Shown here piece after piece: positions 32,001-43,467 of a DNA stretch of 64,000 nucleotides. Both the position numbers and the translations under genes were made by a program. Origin of the DNA: Euglena gracilis (taxonomy: Eukaryota > Euglenida > Euglenophyceae > Euglenales); assembly GCA_039621445.1 (NCBI GenBank), contig CP154957.1:28840798-28904797 (forward strand). Reading direction: 5' to 3'. The notes beneath the pieces are model-generated. The model was not told where the DNA came from, did not search any database, and was given only the letters and a program-made list of their open reading frames with translations. Each line of letters begins with the position of its first letter. Positions within the stretch are counted from its first letter, which is position 1.

Positions 32001-35000
32001 AATCCAGTGAGGTGAGCCCATCTTTATTAAGATCGTATCAGCTCGCCTTGAATCCAAATTGATTAAATCCACCCCCCCCCATTTGGAACCTGGTATTTTT
32101 GCTCTTGTATGTGGCTTGCAGGCCTGCCTTGGTTTGGTGAATTCTCTCCATGACAGACAGGGAGGCCATCAATTGTATTGTGCACAGGTTGTTCTTTGTT
32201 CAATGCATAACCATGGTGCAAGCAAAGGAAACCAGCAAACAATATAATTCTCTGAGCGGAATCCCATTGCACACCATTGCAATAGGGCCCTGTTTTTTCG
32301 CTCGTTCACCTCAGATTATTGTTTGGTACCCTAATTACAGTGGGTGTGTAAAATATTTTCAGTTTTATATGTCTCAGATCTACGTGCCACCTATCTCAAA
32401 AAGATTTCCTTGGTCTCACGAAGTGACAAATAAGTCTCAAAATAATTTATTCCTGTCTTGCAGAGAAGTGATTAGGCCGCAGGCTGTTGGACAACATCAC
32501 CTTGTCCCTCATTTGCATTGTGGCATGGCGCAAACCATTTGCAGGAAACAAGAATGCGCCATTGGAAAAATGGTGTTTGCATTTGAAGTCGCATTTGAAA
32601 CCACTTGAGAAGCCTTTGACATTGGTCACTTTGAGTTGGAAACTGAGCAATTTTATTGGGGAAGCGAAAACCAACTCTCATATTATTTCAATTACCAAGA
32701 TGGATGTGTTCCTTGGGTTGCCTGATGGGAAAGTTTTGCAATCACACAGTACCTAAAGAACCACACCAGAAACGGGGTGACACTGGCTTCTTGACAAAAC
32801 CGGCATTAACCCCCCCATTGAAACCGGCATTTTGAATCAGAGGATCAATTTCGGACTAGAATGGAATTTTCCGTTATTTTGTTATTACAAATTCCGACGA
32901 TCGCAAGTGCATCTCCCGCTGCTTCGATCGTTCTGGTACCAAGTCGCCCCTCGATTGAAAGCTCTTTCATCAGACGACCAGCGACGGCCACGAAATCCAA
33001 CCACGCTGCATAGCACCCTTAGTTGCTGTTCCTGGCAAGTCCTTATTTCTCTGTGATGTGCTCCGGAACCTCCATCGATTTGACTTTCATCATCTTTTGA
33101 AGCATGATTCATCATGCTTCAAAAGCAACATAGGTCCAAATTTTTCCGATCATGACGAAATTCCCCCCAGATTTCCCAAAATGACTGAAAATCTATCCCA
33201 AATCTGTTGTGCCAATTTCATTGTCTTTTACAAAAATCAAAATAAATCCGAGCATTTTAACCATTTTTTCTGACAGTTTGGTCCCGAGACCACTTTTCAC
33301 GGACAGGGGGGGGGAGTGATACCGGTTCTGGTATGACTTCAGTGGACCAAATGCCGGTTTAACTGACAAAAAGCACTCCAATTCTGTGCAGACAAAGACA
33401 TACGAACCTGGGCAGCAGTTTGATGCAAAAGAGCCCCAACACCTTGCAACTGCATTTACTGCATAAAAATGCAACTGCAACTTACAACTGCATAAAAATG
33501 ATGCAAATGACACCACATTTTGCACGTTTGGCATTTTTTTACAGACAGAATTGGCAATAGTTTCAAGCGCAAGGGGGAAACTAGTTTGAGAGAATTGTAC
33601 CTCCCCCCCCCCATGCCTAATGAACACCCTTGCCCAATGAACAGGGGGTGTTCGGACCGTCTAGATTGTCACCATATACCTTATCTACACAGAAACCGTA
33701 CCCAAAGCCCTATGAACACCCCCCCGTTCGGACCGTCTAGATTGTCACCTTAGTGTTCATTGGGCTTGGGGGGGGGGGGAGGTAATTATTTTGAGAAATC
33801 CAGAAACTACATTTCAGAAAAGTAGAAAGCATTTTGATTGCAGAGGTTGTTTATTTCCTCGCCCAATTGTATAACAAGCTTTGTTTTTTTTTTGTGTTCA
33901 AGGGCAGGAGGGCCGATGGCTGATCATGATCATTTGGAATTGCCACTGGTTAGCTGGGTCAAAGGCGGTTTTGACCACCCTGCCTGGCTTTATGTCGAAT
34001 CGTGGGCGGAGTTGCCGCCCTGCCCCCATCTACATAATGATGGAGGATGACATGGCGTTTCGAATCCGGCATCTGCAGGTGTTCTGTGAGGCAGCAGAGG
34101 TGCTGCGGGGGACGGATTATTTGCCGGGGTTCCTCCGCTACGAAACCCTCGTCCCCCACGACTATGCCCCCATCTTGGAGAATGTGTCGCCCATCTTCTT
34201 ATCTGACCGCATGGCAAAGCCAAGCTCATAGCTGCCACATTTTCTGGCATCCAAGGCATATTTTTTTGTTGATTCCACCTCAAATTCAAACTCAAGAGTG
34301 TAAAGTTTACAGTTTACAAGGTTTATTTTTGGCTGCTCCACACAGAATTTTTGAAAAGTTTCATGGATGGTGGACTGAAAACATTTTTGTGCTTGTTTGT
34401 CGCCTCAAACCCAGATGGGTTTTTGTGTTTTGCTAATTCTTATCTATGAGCCAAAAGCACCCCGACCCCTCATAACCCACCAAATTTGACCTAACTTGTC
34501 CCTTCTCCTGTCCGACCCAATCATGGTGTATAGCCTGGGCATTGAATGCCATGCATTTTGTGTGTAATCAAATTGTGCATTCTTGAGCATTTGTTTTCAC
34601 CTTGCCCCTGCCTTATAAAGTGCAAAGTTCCAGGATAATATTGGGATAATACCTTGATTTGGAAAATGTAGCATGGTCCGAAAAATAATCAACCACAGGT
34701 ATTGAAACAAACATGCGCAATTTGCCAGCCCAACGGTACCACTCCAACCCGCAAATACACACCGTGTTCAGCATCGAGGAACAGGCGTTTGTGATGCCAG
34801 AGAGGCCGTACCAGGCGATGGTGGTGCTGCCCCACACAGGGCTTTGTCTGTCGCTCAATGAGCCTTCAGATGCTGTGTTTAATGTTTATGTGGCAGCCTG
34901 TAATTATTGCCCCCCCCCGGGGGCCAGCATTTAAATGAGGGTTCGAACCCCCCCCCTCGCATTTAAGAAGATGGATCGGTCCCCCCCCGATCTGCCTGTG

Positions 35001-38000
35001 TTTTTGCCCTCCCTACCGGAGGTGCCATGAGAAATGCGTAGTACGGAAGGCCTACTCTTGTTAGGGATTTGAGTTAGGGGATAGGATTAGGGGTTAGGTG
35101 TCAGGGGTTGAGGCTAGTGTTTGGGATGGGGTCAGGGGGTGAGGTTAGTGTTAGGGTTAAGGGTTAGGGGTTTGGGGTTAGGGTTAGGGAACAGGGTTAG
35201 GGTTAGGGTTAGGGTAAGGGTTGGGGAATTGGGTTGGGGTTTTCGGGATTTGGGTCAAAGTTTGGCCCAAAATTAGGCTGAATTTAGGCCGATATTTAGG
35301 CCCGATTTCAGTCGAACTCCCTTGCTTCGGGCCTAACCCAAACCCTGATCCCTTTCAGAACGGCAATCGTAACCCTAACCCTGCCCCAGAAAATAACGGA
35401 AAACACTGAAAAAGTGCCGTCTAAACCCCCATCAGCTTGCATTTAGAAAGGTGGACCCCCCCTCGTTTAATTACTGGGCCTGTCAGGGGGGGGGGGCAGT
35501 ATTTAAAGGCGTCTTTTCATGTTTAAAAAGTTAGTTTTAATTTAAAAAGTTAAAAAGCGGAAAGTGAAGGAAAAATTCATGTTTAAAAATTTATTCATGT
35601 TAAGAGGGCCCCGTTTTTCCCCTGACAATTTATATCCCTTGGTTTCCAACGCCAAAAAATCAATTCTATCAAAAATCAATTTTCTTATTGGGGCGGTTTC
35701 TGTACCCCGATGAATCACGTTTGGGCGGTTTGTGTATTTTTCTGAATGACTTTTTTTGTGGGGTTTTTGGAGGGTTTCCCATTCTCATCTTTTTCTCCAC
35801 AGATTTCCCCATTTTTTGACCTTGCCCAAATTTATTATTTGGATTTATATTTCTTTGACAATTCGGTTGGGTTGCAATTTGGGTTAAAAAAAAACAGAAA
35901 CGTAAGAATGGGTCTGCAGATATGCTCGTTTGAGGCTTTTTTCCATTAGTGACATCTTTTGCTTCTGCTGGGCAGGACGGCTCCCCTGTGAAGTGACGTT
36001 TTACAGGAAACTACAAAGCGAAAGCAGTTTATGGCTTCCTTTAAATTTGTTTGAAGTTTGAAGATGTGCCGTTTAATAATATATTGATGCTGATTGGTTG
36101 AACACCCCCTTGCTCTCCCTCTGGTCCTTGGGCTCATCTGCATTACATGGAAGCGGTTCAACAATCGAAGGGGGGGAACAACTCCTTGATGTATCAACCC
36201 GCAGGCGGCGTGTGGCTCGTTTTTGGGTTTTGCAAGCCAAAGTTACCAGCAGGAACAGTTCGGAATTGCCGCTGCATACACCAGAAATTCACTGCCGAAT
36301 AAGAGCTTGGAATTTTTCTCCAAAAATTCAACATTTTGCCATCCATGTCTACCTGGGTATTTTTTTTGCTAAAATGCCATGTGGAAGAAAGAACTAAGAA
36401 ATGAGATTTGGGTTTTGGTTTTCTTTGGGTTCCAAAATCCAAGGGGGGGTCGGTCGGGCGGTGGTTGTGCTCATATCTCTTCAGAGTGAAGTTGATTCCA
36501 CGTCGAAAACAAGAAATTAATTTTTCGAAACACTTCGAAAATATGCGTTGCTTTTTGAGGTTGTTTGGAAACAAAGGTGGAGGCCTCAGGGCCTGCTGCT
36601 AGTGCATTTTTTCTAAGTCGCCTCCAGCTAAATTTGTACACACCCAAAAATGGTTTTTTGGTGAAGTCCCAAAATTTCTGGGATGTTTTTGGGACCCCCA
36701 AAATACAAAAAAATACAAGATCCAATCGCGCTGGATCTCTCACCACAACAGCCCACGCGACTGGAATAGCAAAGGTCGTCTTCTCGGGGAGGATTATTTT
36801 GTGTGTGTTTTTATTGGATATTTTTGAAGCCTAATTTTGTGAGATATTATTGATTTTTTGCATTAAAATGCTTGTAAATCCAACAGTGGACCTCCCAATT
36901 GAGGGGAATACTTCTTGTTTGGTGTGAAGGTTTTTGCAGTAAAAATTTCCTCCTTGTTTAAGCACCCCCCCCCCACCAGTTCTTACCATCTTTTCTGGTT
37001 CTTTGACAGAGAGGAGGTGAAACCAAACTTTTTTTACCATTGTTTAAGGGTAATAAGATAAACCTTGCTCTTTCACAGTAGTCAGCTGCATCCCTTCTCG
37101 ACAGCTCCTCTGGATGGTGCCCACTCTAATGCACAACAAACAATGAACAGATGGGCTCCTGTTATTGTGCTGACAAGCCCACGATTTTTTTTGTGAAGAC
37201 TAAAATAAGTTTGATGTTCAGAGGTCTACAGTATCAGTGTTTTGAACCCTAAACTCATTCTGATTCGCTGAACGAGAGCGCAGTGTAAACCCAAAATAAG
37301 ACCCCCCAAAAAGCGAGACCCGCCAGGTCAATCAACCAAAAAAAACCAAGAAATAAGACCCCCAAAAAATAAGGCACCCCCCTGACGGCATGAAGTGCCG
37401 CGGAGGGTGAAAATTTTGGAGGCTCCCACAACAGATTCAATAATTTGGGGGTTGTTCAGGGGAGGGTCAAAGATAAAACCCCTGAAAAAAAAATACAGCC
37501 CAGCTGGGGCCTGCCCAAAACTGACTGATAGCGCATCACCCCTCCAGGGGGTCCAGCAGCCCCAACCCACCAACCCACTCTCTTGGTCCCCGATTTATGC
37601 CCACCTGAATGATTCCCCAAATTCGTCAGACTTTTCGAGTTTCATGCCGAAAGAATTCCTGAATAATGTGCTGCTCCAGGGGTCTTGAAATTCTTCTTGA
37701 TTGTTTTGATGGCCACCAACCATGGTCAGGCCCCATTCAAACGAAAGGGCGCAGTGCTCCATTATGCGAAGCCATAAGCAAGTCCATCTTTGCAGAGTTC
37801 CATGGTCTAGCTTAGAGGCAAGTTGTGTGTATATTTGCGAAAAATTGTAAACATCTTTCATTTTCAAATTTTTATCAGGCCAACAAAAGCTCATGGGAAA
37901 ACATAAATTATCCGCTGACTTCGGGTTGTTTTTTGCGTTTTGCTTGGAGGTGGGTTGACTTGGGGGCGAGGGGGCGTTGCTTTTTTGAGAAAACTGGGCG

Positions 38001-39114
38001 GGTCGGTTTTGGTCCGGGAAAAGTGTACCCCCAAGCCTGTGAGCAAGCAAATCTATAGTCCAGACCGTCCCAGAGCCCCCCCCCCCCAAAGAACGTTTGA
38101 ATGGAAGGCAAAATGGCACCTTTTGATTATGAGGCTGTTTTTGGAATTTTATAATTTGTCAACGAGGGGATGGGGTCGGCATGAATCGCGGAAGAACCCA
38201 AAGTGATTATGTTTCGGAGTGGTGTTCTGCAAAGAAAATGAAAATCAAATGTAAGACCACCCTGGAAGTTTCCATCAAAGAACCTAAAAAGATGCTTTTG
38301 TGGGGACAGCAGCACAGAATGAGGAATGCAGTAACCGATCATTTTGGGGCCAAGTAAACCCCCCAGCACTCTAAATAAGACCCGGGTCTTATTTTTGGGT
38401 CTGTTGCTGGAGGGGGTCTTATTTGGGGGGGGGTCTTATTTTGGGATCTTTCTTGACCGACCCAGGCCAGAAAAAAATCATTCTGTTAGGTTCCCAAAAC
38501 AGGGGTTTTCTTAAGCCGGAGGGTACCCCATCCCCCGGGGGGGGGGTCCAGCCAGCCAGCAGCTCAAATCCAGCCAGCAGCCCAAATTCGGGCTGGGACC
38601 CCCCCCCCGGGGAGTCGAGTGAAATAAAGTTGGGTGCTGGCCAGCCAACTGGGCTGCCCAGCTCACCTATCCCTGCTTTTTTTTCCCTCATCACAGCTTC
38701 CTCCATCACAGCCCCCCAGCCTTGATCTAGCTCCATCCATCAAAATGTTGAGAAGGCAAAAATGTTTTAGAAAATTTTGTTTTTCATCCACCCAGCCCAG
38801 CCCAGCCCCCTCCGCCCCCCCCCCCCGGACCAGGTTTTGAATAGTGCTGAGCTCTTGATAAGCACGCACCCACCCCTTCATTGACCCTCCCATATAAACC
38901 GGCCCACTCCATGGAGCTCTTTTGACTGAAATGCGGGCCGATGCTACCCAGTTTGGACCCCTTCGCGCGTGAATAACTCGGGCCTGGCGGGGAGTTGGGG
39001 ATCAAACCCAGGTGATTCGGAAATTAGAAATCCAGTCGCTCGCGACTGAAAAAAAAATTCCGGGAACCGGGCCGGGATCATGGTGATAATCCGTCGGTTC
39101 CCGAGGTGGCCCTG

Positions 39115-39154
<40 letters not shown>

Positions 39155-42100
39155 CCAGCCAGCAGCTCATTTCCAGCCAGCAGCTTTTTTGCCAGCCGGA
39201 GGCTGGACCCCCCCAGGGGGGGGGGGTCCTTAAGAAGCCCCTGTTCCCAAAAATGCCAAATTTTTTCCTTCGGCTCTTTGCGAAATGTGCAAAATTGGTA
39301 ATTGACATTTACCGTTTTCTTTTGTACTTCAAAACTCCTTTTTTTAAATTTGCATCATTTCTGTGTCTAAAATTGGGGTTTTCGATAATTTCAGGGTATT
39401 TTTTCACCCTCCCCAACGCTTCGCACCGTCGGGGGGGGGGGGTCTTATTTTTGGAGTTTTGCTCGATCGGCCCAGGGGTGTCTTAGTTTGGGGGCGGGTT
39501 ATGTTTTTGAATTGCTTCCTTGAAAGCAAAATTTTTGTCATTTTCGGCTCTCAGGTGCAATTTTTGGGGGTTTCTTGCCATCTTTTCACTGTGTTAAAAC
39601 CTGGGGGTGGGATGGGGAGTCAGGCCCTTTTCCCCCCATCTTTTCCTGGGGGTGGGTGCTGAAGGTGCCGAAGGGGTTTTACCTTTCATCTTGTCGTAGT
39701 GGGTTGGGGACCCGACCCCACCTCTTAGGAGGGGGAGCCTTTGCGGGTGGGTGTTTTCAGCTTATGGAAAAGCTGCCCCCGGTCAATAGGTGAAGCTATG
39801 CAAGGCTGCATCAGGGTCCGAAGCAAACAGAAGTTGAAGAGGGCAGAAAGAATGCTGAGCTTGTTGAGGGGCTTTTGTTCCCAATGGTGATTCGTTGAGC
39901 CCTGACCTTGAGGCCATTTGCTTGCAGAGATGGTTCTGTCATCCATTTCCTTTACCCCCCATCCTACGCCCCCCCCCTGCCACCCATGGGATATTGTTTG
40001 TCGAAGTCAAAAATCGACCAAAAAAGCATTTCAAAGGGTCTAAAGTCGCTTTTCTTGGATTTCGTCGCTTTGTTATGCTCTTTTTGGCAAAATTGCTGCA
40101 GCTACTCCATCAATTTTTGTGGTTTTTGCAACGTTTTTTGCAGATTTTTTCCTCTTTGTTTTCATCACCTTTGCGGCAGTTGGTGGGGTTATTGTTTCAG
40201 CAACCGAAGTCGGTCCAAAGGTGGGGGGGGGGGTTATTTGGGGGTGGAACCCAAACCTCACAGTGTCTCTCTCTCAGTATCTGCAAATTTCCTTCACAGG
40301 ATGGTGCAGGAGGCCAGGTTTTTATGTGGAGAAGACTATTGGGGGGACTTGCACGATAGCGCTGGAGGGTGGAGAGAAAGACGGCGCCTGCCTTTCACAC
40401 CCCTTCCATGCGGTGACCTTTTCGTGTGCTGGGGTGGGAGGAATGGAGAAGTCGGCAGACCGAAGGTTCCCCTCCCACCCAAGCCCATGCCCAATGGCAT
40501 TTGGATCCCCGTTCCCGCACCCTCACCACAGGTTGCAGGTCTGGACTGCCTGCCCCCCCCCTTCCCCCCAACAGCAAGACGCCTCCGCCAGCCTCAGAGT
40601 GCCTCCTGACAGCTGGCAGGGGCACCTCCCAGACGAACCCCGGCCCCAGGGCTGCCTTCTGGGAATGAGGGGAGGGAGCACCTCAGGGGTTTTTGCCGCT
40701 GCTTCGCTGGACCCTTTTGAGCGGTTTGAGTTCCGTAGCACCCGCTCTGCCGCCACCGGGTGCTGCTCAAGATGGGGCGGGCTGCGGTACTGGAGTTCTT
40801 TAACTCGTCCTCAATTTGGCGCGAGTATTACACTACTTTCTGTCCAGCGGCTTTCGGTGGCTGGTTCACACGGAGAATGGTCTCACAGGCCTCCCTCTTT
40901 TCCCCAATCAGCATTTGTGCCACGATTTGCTCACACATAAAGGGTAAATTTCCATGATTTTTCATTGATGCAGCTTTTTCTCGTTTCTCTCTTTGATATT
41001 GCCGGCATCACTAGCAAGCATGCGGCTCCACAGCCTTTTCCCAGCCCCAGACCCTCTAGAAAAAAAGACCTCAATCAATGAAGTATTCATGCAATACCTC
41101 TGATCATGTAATTATATTATTGATTTGGATATTGTTCCCTTCGATATAAGGAGGGTGTGCGGGTAAGAGGAGGGCCTCGGCCTCCTCGGCCCCCTCCTGG
41201 ACCGGAGGGGGGGGGTCAACCCCCCACCTGCCAGGTTGTCCACTGTTCGGGGTACCCGGGACCCCCCAAAAGTGGAGAAATAGTGGGTCAAGGGCATGTG
41301 CAGGACACCCTGACCCAAACGTCAAAACCAATATGGAGTTCTCCCAACAATGTGTGTGCGACAAATCGACCAGAACCTTAAAAACCCAAACGTCAAAACC
41401 AACAAGTTCTAAAGGGGGGAGCACGCTCCTGGCCGACGGCTGGTCGATGACCTGACAGCAGCCAGTTCCGGTTCTCCATCCGAGTAGAGTTTTGTGGGTG
41501 ACTAAATGAAAATTCCACAGCAAGGATAAATCAACACCCTAGTTTGGTTTCCGATGCCCAATTTGGTCGCTATGTTGATATTTTTTAGGTTCTTCTGTTT
41601 TGTGTCAAAGCTGGGCTGGACTGAAAACAGAAGGGTTAAAACAGAATTCTCACATTTTTTGTTCAAGAAAGCATATTTCCTGAGTTGATAAAAACTTGCA
41701 ATGTTTTTGGCTTCTGATCACATAGGTGTTAAAATAATTGTTTTTCGCATATTTTCTGTCGGCTGGAGGGGTCGAAAAATGTCATTTTTTCCCTCCTCCG
41801 GAATTGTCCTCTGGTCTTTTGCTGACCTGTCCTTTGTGAAGGGGGAATTTGTCCCCTGCCTCTGAGCTCGCTGGCTTCTGTGGAGACAGTTTCCCGGGGT
41901 GTGGGGGGGTAAAGGCCCCGTGTTTGGTGGGCAGAGGGCCGCTGTGTCTGGGTGCACAACAAGTACCTCACGAAGGTCGTTCCTTTGGCGCGGCTTCGAG
42001 AGGTGCTTGTCCACCACATGAGCAACCGTTTCCTGCTGGACTCAAGGCCAGAGCTGGCCAAGGTGGGGATCACCTCCGCCGGGATGCTGCAGAAGAAGCT

Positions 42101-42221
42101 GAGCCAGAACCCACGCCGCCTAACGAAGTTGAAAGTTTTGCCATATCTCTCTGAGTTCTTAGCCGCTATAGACGTTTGCAGTGTAACGCACCATCCCACC
42201 TCCCTTCCCCCGCCTGCCTAG
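25991..42221 (+). CDS. Putative secretory-pathway glycosyltransferase gene, six candidate exons
   Basis: Candidate plus-strand exons read in the order expected of a GT-A-type glycosyltransferase: a signal anchor (25991), a beta strand LLVIPSHGTRQRGLLLQVL followed by DIVLLL (28678), the acidic metal-binding site YIMMEDDMAF with DYLPGFLRYE (33908), RPYQAMVVL (34699), a WRERR segment (40300), and VVPLARLREVLVHHMSNRF (41935). This resembles algal and bacterial transferases with an EDDM-type DXD, PGFLRYE and VHHLxN motifs, recalled from family patterns rather than searched. It would act on donor sugars in the Golgi lumen. Intron lengths are 0.5-5.5 kb, and intervening exons may be missed. A possible one-base frameshift lies at a C run in exon 3, so it may be damaged. 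Confidence 0.5.
28262..28687. mobile_element. CAGGC-type MITE abutting an exon
   Basis: The left end CAGGCCTTTGCTTAAGG matches the left end of the 3086-3490 element. The right end GCAATGGCCTG (28677-28687) is its approximate complement. The flanks CCTGAGAC (28254-28261) and CCTGGAAC (28688-28695) agree at 6 of 8 bases. The interior parallels 3086-3490, including TCCATTTTTTCCAGTGTC and two copies of the short hairpin (GGTGC-GAA-GCACC near 28411). The proposed splice acceptor of the next exon lies within its right terminus. Confidence 0.65.
28678..28925 (+). CDS. Glycosyltransferase-like exon 2
   Basis: After GGGGTCCAG the frame reads ACLELEGVEVHGATKASPRE, then ALWDVVAHTGTPATG, VLLVIPSHGTRQRGLLLQVL and KDIALHVAQLDIVLLL. 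Third positions are overwhelmingly G/C in this frame only. The hydrophobic strand plus helix pattern suits the start of a GT-A fold. The 3' end is uncertain (GATATT|GTCCTC near 28924 is one option). Confidence 0.5.
29130..33595. other. Intronic repeats and hairpins, no exon recognised
   Basis: Contains perfect short hairpins at 30766-30791 (AATTCAAGATC, loop GGGG), 31983-32014 (CACCTCACTGGAT, loop GTTGTA) and 33094-33125 (CTTTTGAAGCATGA, loop TTCA). The first sits inside a wider TCCACAA/TTGTGGA pairing. Otherwise the sequence is AT-rich without coding bias. Confidence 0.55.
33600..33785. mobile_element. TIR element, TACCTC(C)nATGCCTAATGAACACC
   Basis: The left TACCTCCCC... followed by CCTAATGAACACC and the right GTGTTCATTGGGCTT, a G run and GAGGTA are inverted repeats. 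GTTCGGACCGTCTAGATTGTC occurs twice inside. It has the architecture of the TTACC-C(n) elements but a different 15-base family word. Confidence 0.7.
33908..34183 (+). CDS. Glycosyltransferase-like exon 3 with EDDM site
   Basis: From the acceptor AGGGCAG, one frame gives LVSWVKGGFDHPAWLYVESW, and the next frame, from about 34025, gives IYIMMEDDMAFRIRHLQVF, then YLPGFLRYETLVPHDYAPIL. The two parts fit one protein if a base is gained or lost at the CCCTGCCCCC stretch near 34018-34027. This could be a real frameshift or a sequencing error. EDDM is the likely metal-binding acidic site. Confidence 0.55.
34699..34874 (+). CDS. Glycosyltransferase-like exon 4
   Basis: Acceptor AACCACAG. The frame reads IETNMRNLPAQRYHSNPQIH, then ERPYQAMVVLPHTGLCLSLN. 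RPYQAMVVL corresponds to the NPYQG-type strand that follows the PGFLRYE block in related transferases (inference). A donor candidate GCT|GTGTTT lies at 34875. Confidence 0.5.
35040..35400. repeat. Degenerate TTAGGG tract with opposing CCCTAA
   Basis: GGGTTAGGG-like text from about 35060 to 35225 is followed after about 130 bp by CCTAACCC and CCCTAACCCTG in the opposite sense near 35330-35385, making a foldback. The middle repeats GGCCTAA/TTAGGCC words, as does 61040-61120. Confidence 0.75.
35530..38499. other. Intronic sequence with AAATAAGACCCCC family ends
   Basis: No exon recognised. CCCAAAATAAGACCCCCC at 37287-37305 and GGGGGTCTTATTTTGGG near 38425-38442 are inverted ends of one family and may bound a composite. 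The hairpin CGGCAT-GAA-GTGCCG lies near 37385. Confidence 0.45.
38829..38935. repeat. Dispersed repeat, copy 1 (CATATAAACC motif)
   Basis: Runs from ACCAGGTTTTGAATAGTGCT to TTGACTGAAATG, with CATATAAACC and CCATGGAGCTC. A close copy lies at 43650-43739. The function is unknown; CATATAAA could serve as a TATA box if it is a promoter fragment. Confidence 0.9.
38940..39118 (-). repeat. SINE-like repeat with tRNA-type box B, copy 1
   Basis: The part from GATTCGGAAATTAGAAATCC to GTTCCCGAGGTGGCCCTGACC recurs at 50693-50803. On the minus strand it contains GGTTTGATCCC (38998-39008), close to the RNA polymerase III box B consensus, within a CCTGGG...CCCAAC stem-like context. That points to a tRNA-derived short repeat, but box A is not convincing. 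Confidence 0.4.
39118..39153. repeat. G36 homopolymer
   Basis: 36 consecutive G, the longest single-base run in the window, at the end of the SINE-like repeat. The other copy ends in G13. The length may be unreliable. Confidence 0.9.
40300..40412 (+). CDS. Glycosyltransferase-like exon 5
   Basis: Acceptor TTCACAG and donor GCG|GTGACC frame MVQEARFLCGEDYWGDLHDS, then AGGWRERRRLPFTPLPC. An aromatic segment followed by WRERR fits the region before the C-terminal motif in EDDM transferases (inference). A second frame is also open throughout, so the choice is tentative. Confidence 0.35.
41765..41912. repeat. Diverged remote copy of the 512-bp satellite
   Basis: Matches, with changes and gaps, the part of the satellite unit around 330-440: TTTTTCCCTC, GGAATTGTCCTC, GCTGACCTGTC, TGGAGACAGTTTCC followed by a G run. 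It ends just before the acceptor of the exon at 41935. Confidence 0.7.
41935..42221 (+). CDS. Glycosyltransferase-like last exon (VHHMSN motif)
   Basis: After GTGGGCAG the frame reads GRCVWVHNKYLTKVVPL, ARLREVLVHHMSNRFLLD, then ELAKVGITSAGMLQKKLSQN and continues to a TAG at 42219. G/C third positions dominate in the first two thirds. VVPL followed by VHHMSNRF parallels the C-terminal VHHLxNxY motif of the transferase family. It could instead be an exon of an unrelated gene. Confidence 0.5.
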
Positions 42222-43214
42222 TCATTCATCTGGTGTGGTACACCAGGATTACACCCCTCGCCTTTTTTTTCCCTTCCTTTCTTTGGATTTGTTTTTGTTT
42301 TTCTTCTTTGGAATGAAAATAGCAACAATGTGTGAATTTGAGAAACCCAAAAAATAATTTAGAAATTCAAAAAAAATTGTGTTATTCCGACAAATTTCCG
42401 TGACTGGAGCCAGAACCCCAAAATTTCTATGCAACTGGCAGCAGCTTCGCCACAAACGACATGGGTGCACCATTTGTCAACGTGCTTTCTCCCCCCTTCC
42501 CCCATAATTGTATGGGAAACAAGGCTTGGATGGCCCCCTCCAATCCAAGCAGGGAGGGGATACTCCCGGCTACCGAAGGGATACTCCGAAGTCAATGCTT
42601 GTTTTGTGTTTTAAATTATGTGGCCACCCAGTTTTGTTGGTTTTCCATTAATATCCAGAAAAGTTCTCTGACAAATCCATTTGTGGACACGAAATGAATG
42701 TCTGCCGTTGCCAACCTCAAGCAGTATTTCTCGCTACTGCCATGAGGCTTGGCTTTGCTCACTTTTTTTTGTTTTTGCCCGTGTTATGATTTCACCGAAC
42801 CACGTCATCAGCGGAGGCGGCAAGGATGCAAAATTTCTCAGAGACCGAGAAAAATGCCTGGATCATCCCTCGCCTATTTCCAAAGAAAAGGCCAAACCAA
42901 CGTGAATAGCAGCCCCCGACAGTCTTGTGACCACCCCCCCCCACGCCAAAAAAAAAGGCCGAAACGCAAAGGCAAAATGGACCCAGGGGGGGGAGGGGGA
43001 GTCAGGGTTCAGCTCACCGATCCAGCCAACTTTAGACGACGACCAAGCAGAAAGGGGAAGGCGCGAGGCAAGAAAACTAGGCAACGACAGCCTCCAAGAA
43101 GACAGTGCCTTTTTGTTTCGCAGGTGAGGTACCTCTGTCCCTGGTGCCGGTTTTTCCCGGAATTGCCGGAGACCTCGGGCTCCGCGCTTTATCCTTTTGA
43201 GGCCGGCGGGGGGG

Positions 43215-43265
43215 GAAAGGCACATGGTCTTTGTGCTTCGCTCTCGGTGTCCCTTGGAATAATAG
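43215..43265. repeat. DIRS terminus fragment
   Basis: CACATGGTCTTTGTGCTTCG, then CTCTCGGTGTCCCTT, is the reverse complement, with changes, of 44237-44275 and resembles the DIRS right end at 49149-49190. It is a relic of a related element. Confidence 0.6.
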
Positions 43266-43467
43266 CACGAGGCCGGCCCCTAACCAACCCCCTAACCCCA
43301 TCAGAGCCAAAACAACACAAAATTTCTCGACGAAAGAGCGGGCCGTGCGCAACTGCTCCGCACGGCGGGGCTCCGCCCCCCCGAACCCCCCCAAGAGCCA
43401 TAATAACACAATCCCAAATTTGGAAAAAAAAATTGAGGAAAGAACGGGCCCAAAATCATTTACTTTT

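Larger units (their letters stand above)
38500..39243. mobile_element. Long CAGGGGTTTTCTTAAG element with captured repeats
   Basis: The left end CAGGGGTTTTCTTAAG (38500-38515) is identical to that of the 10579 copy. The right end CTTAAGAAGCCCCTG finishes at 39243. TTCCCAAAA flanks both sides (38491-38499 and 39244-39252), an 8-9 bp target duplication. The two outer segments match 10579-10886 (CCAGCCAGC words). The middle contains two other dispersed repeats (38829-38935 and 38940-39118), so it is a MITE enlarged by insertion or capture. Confidence 0.85.
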
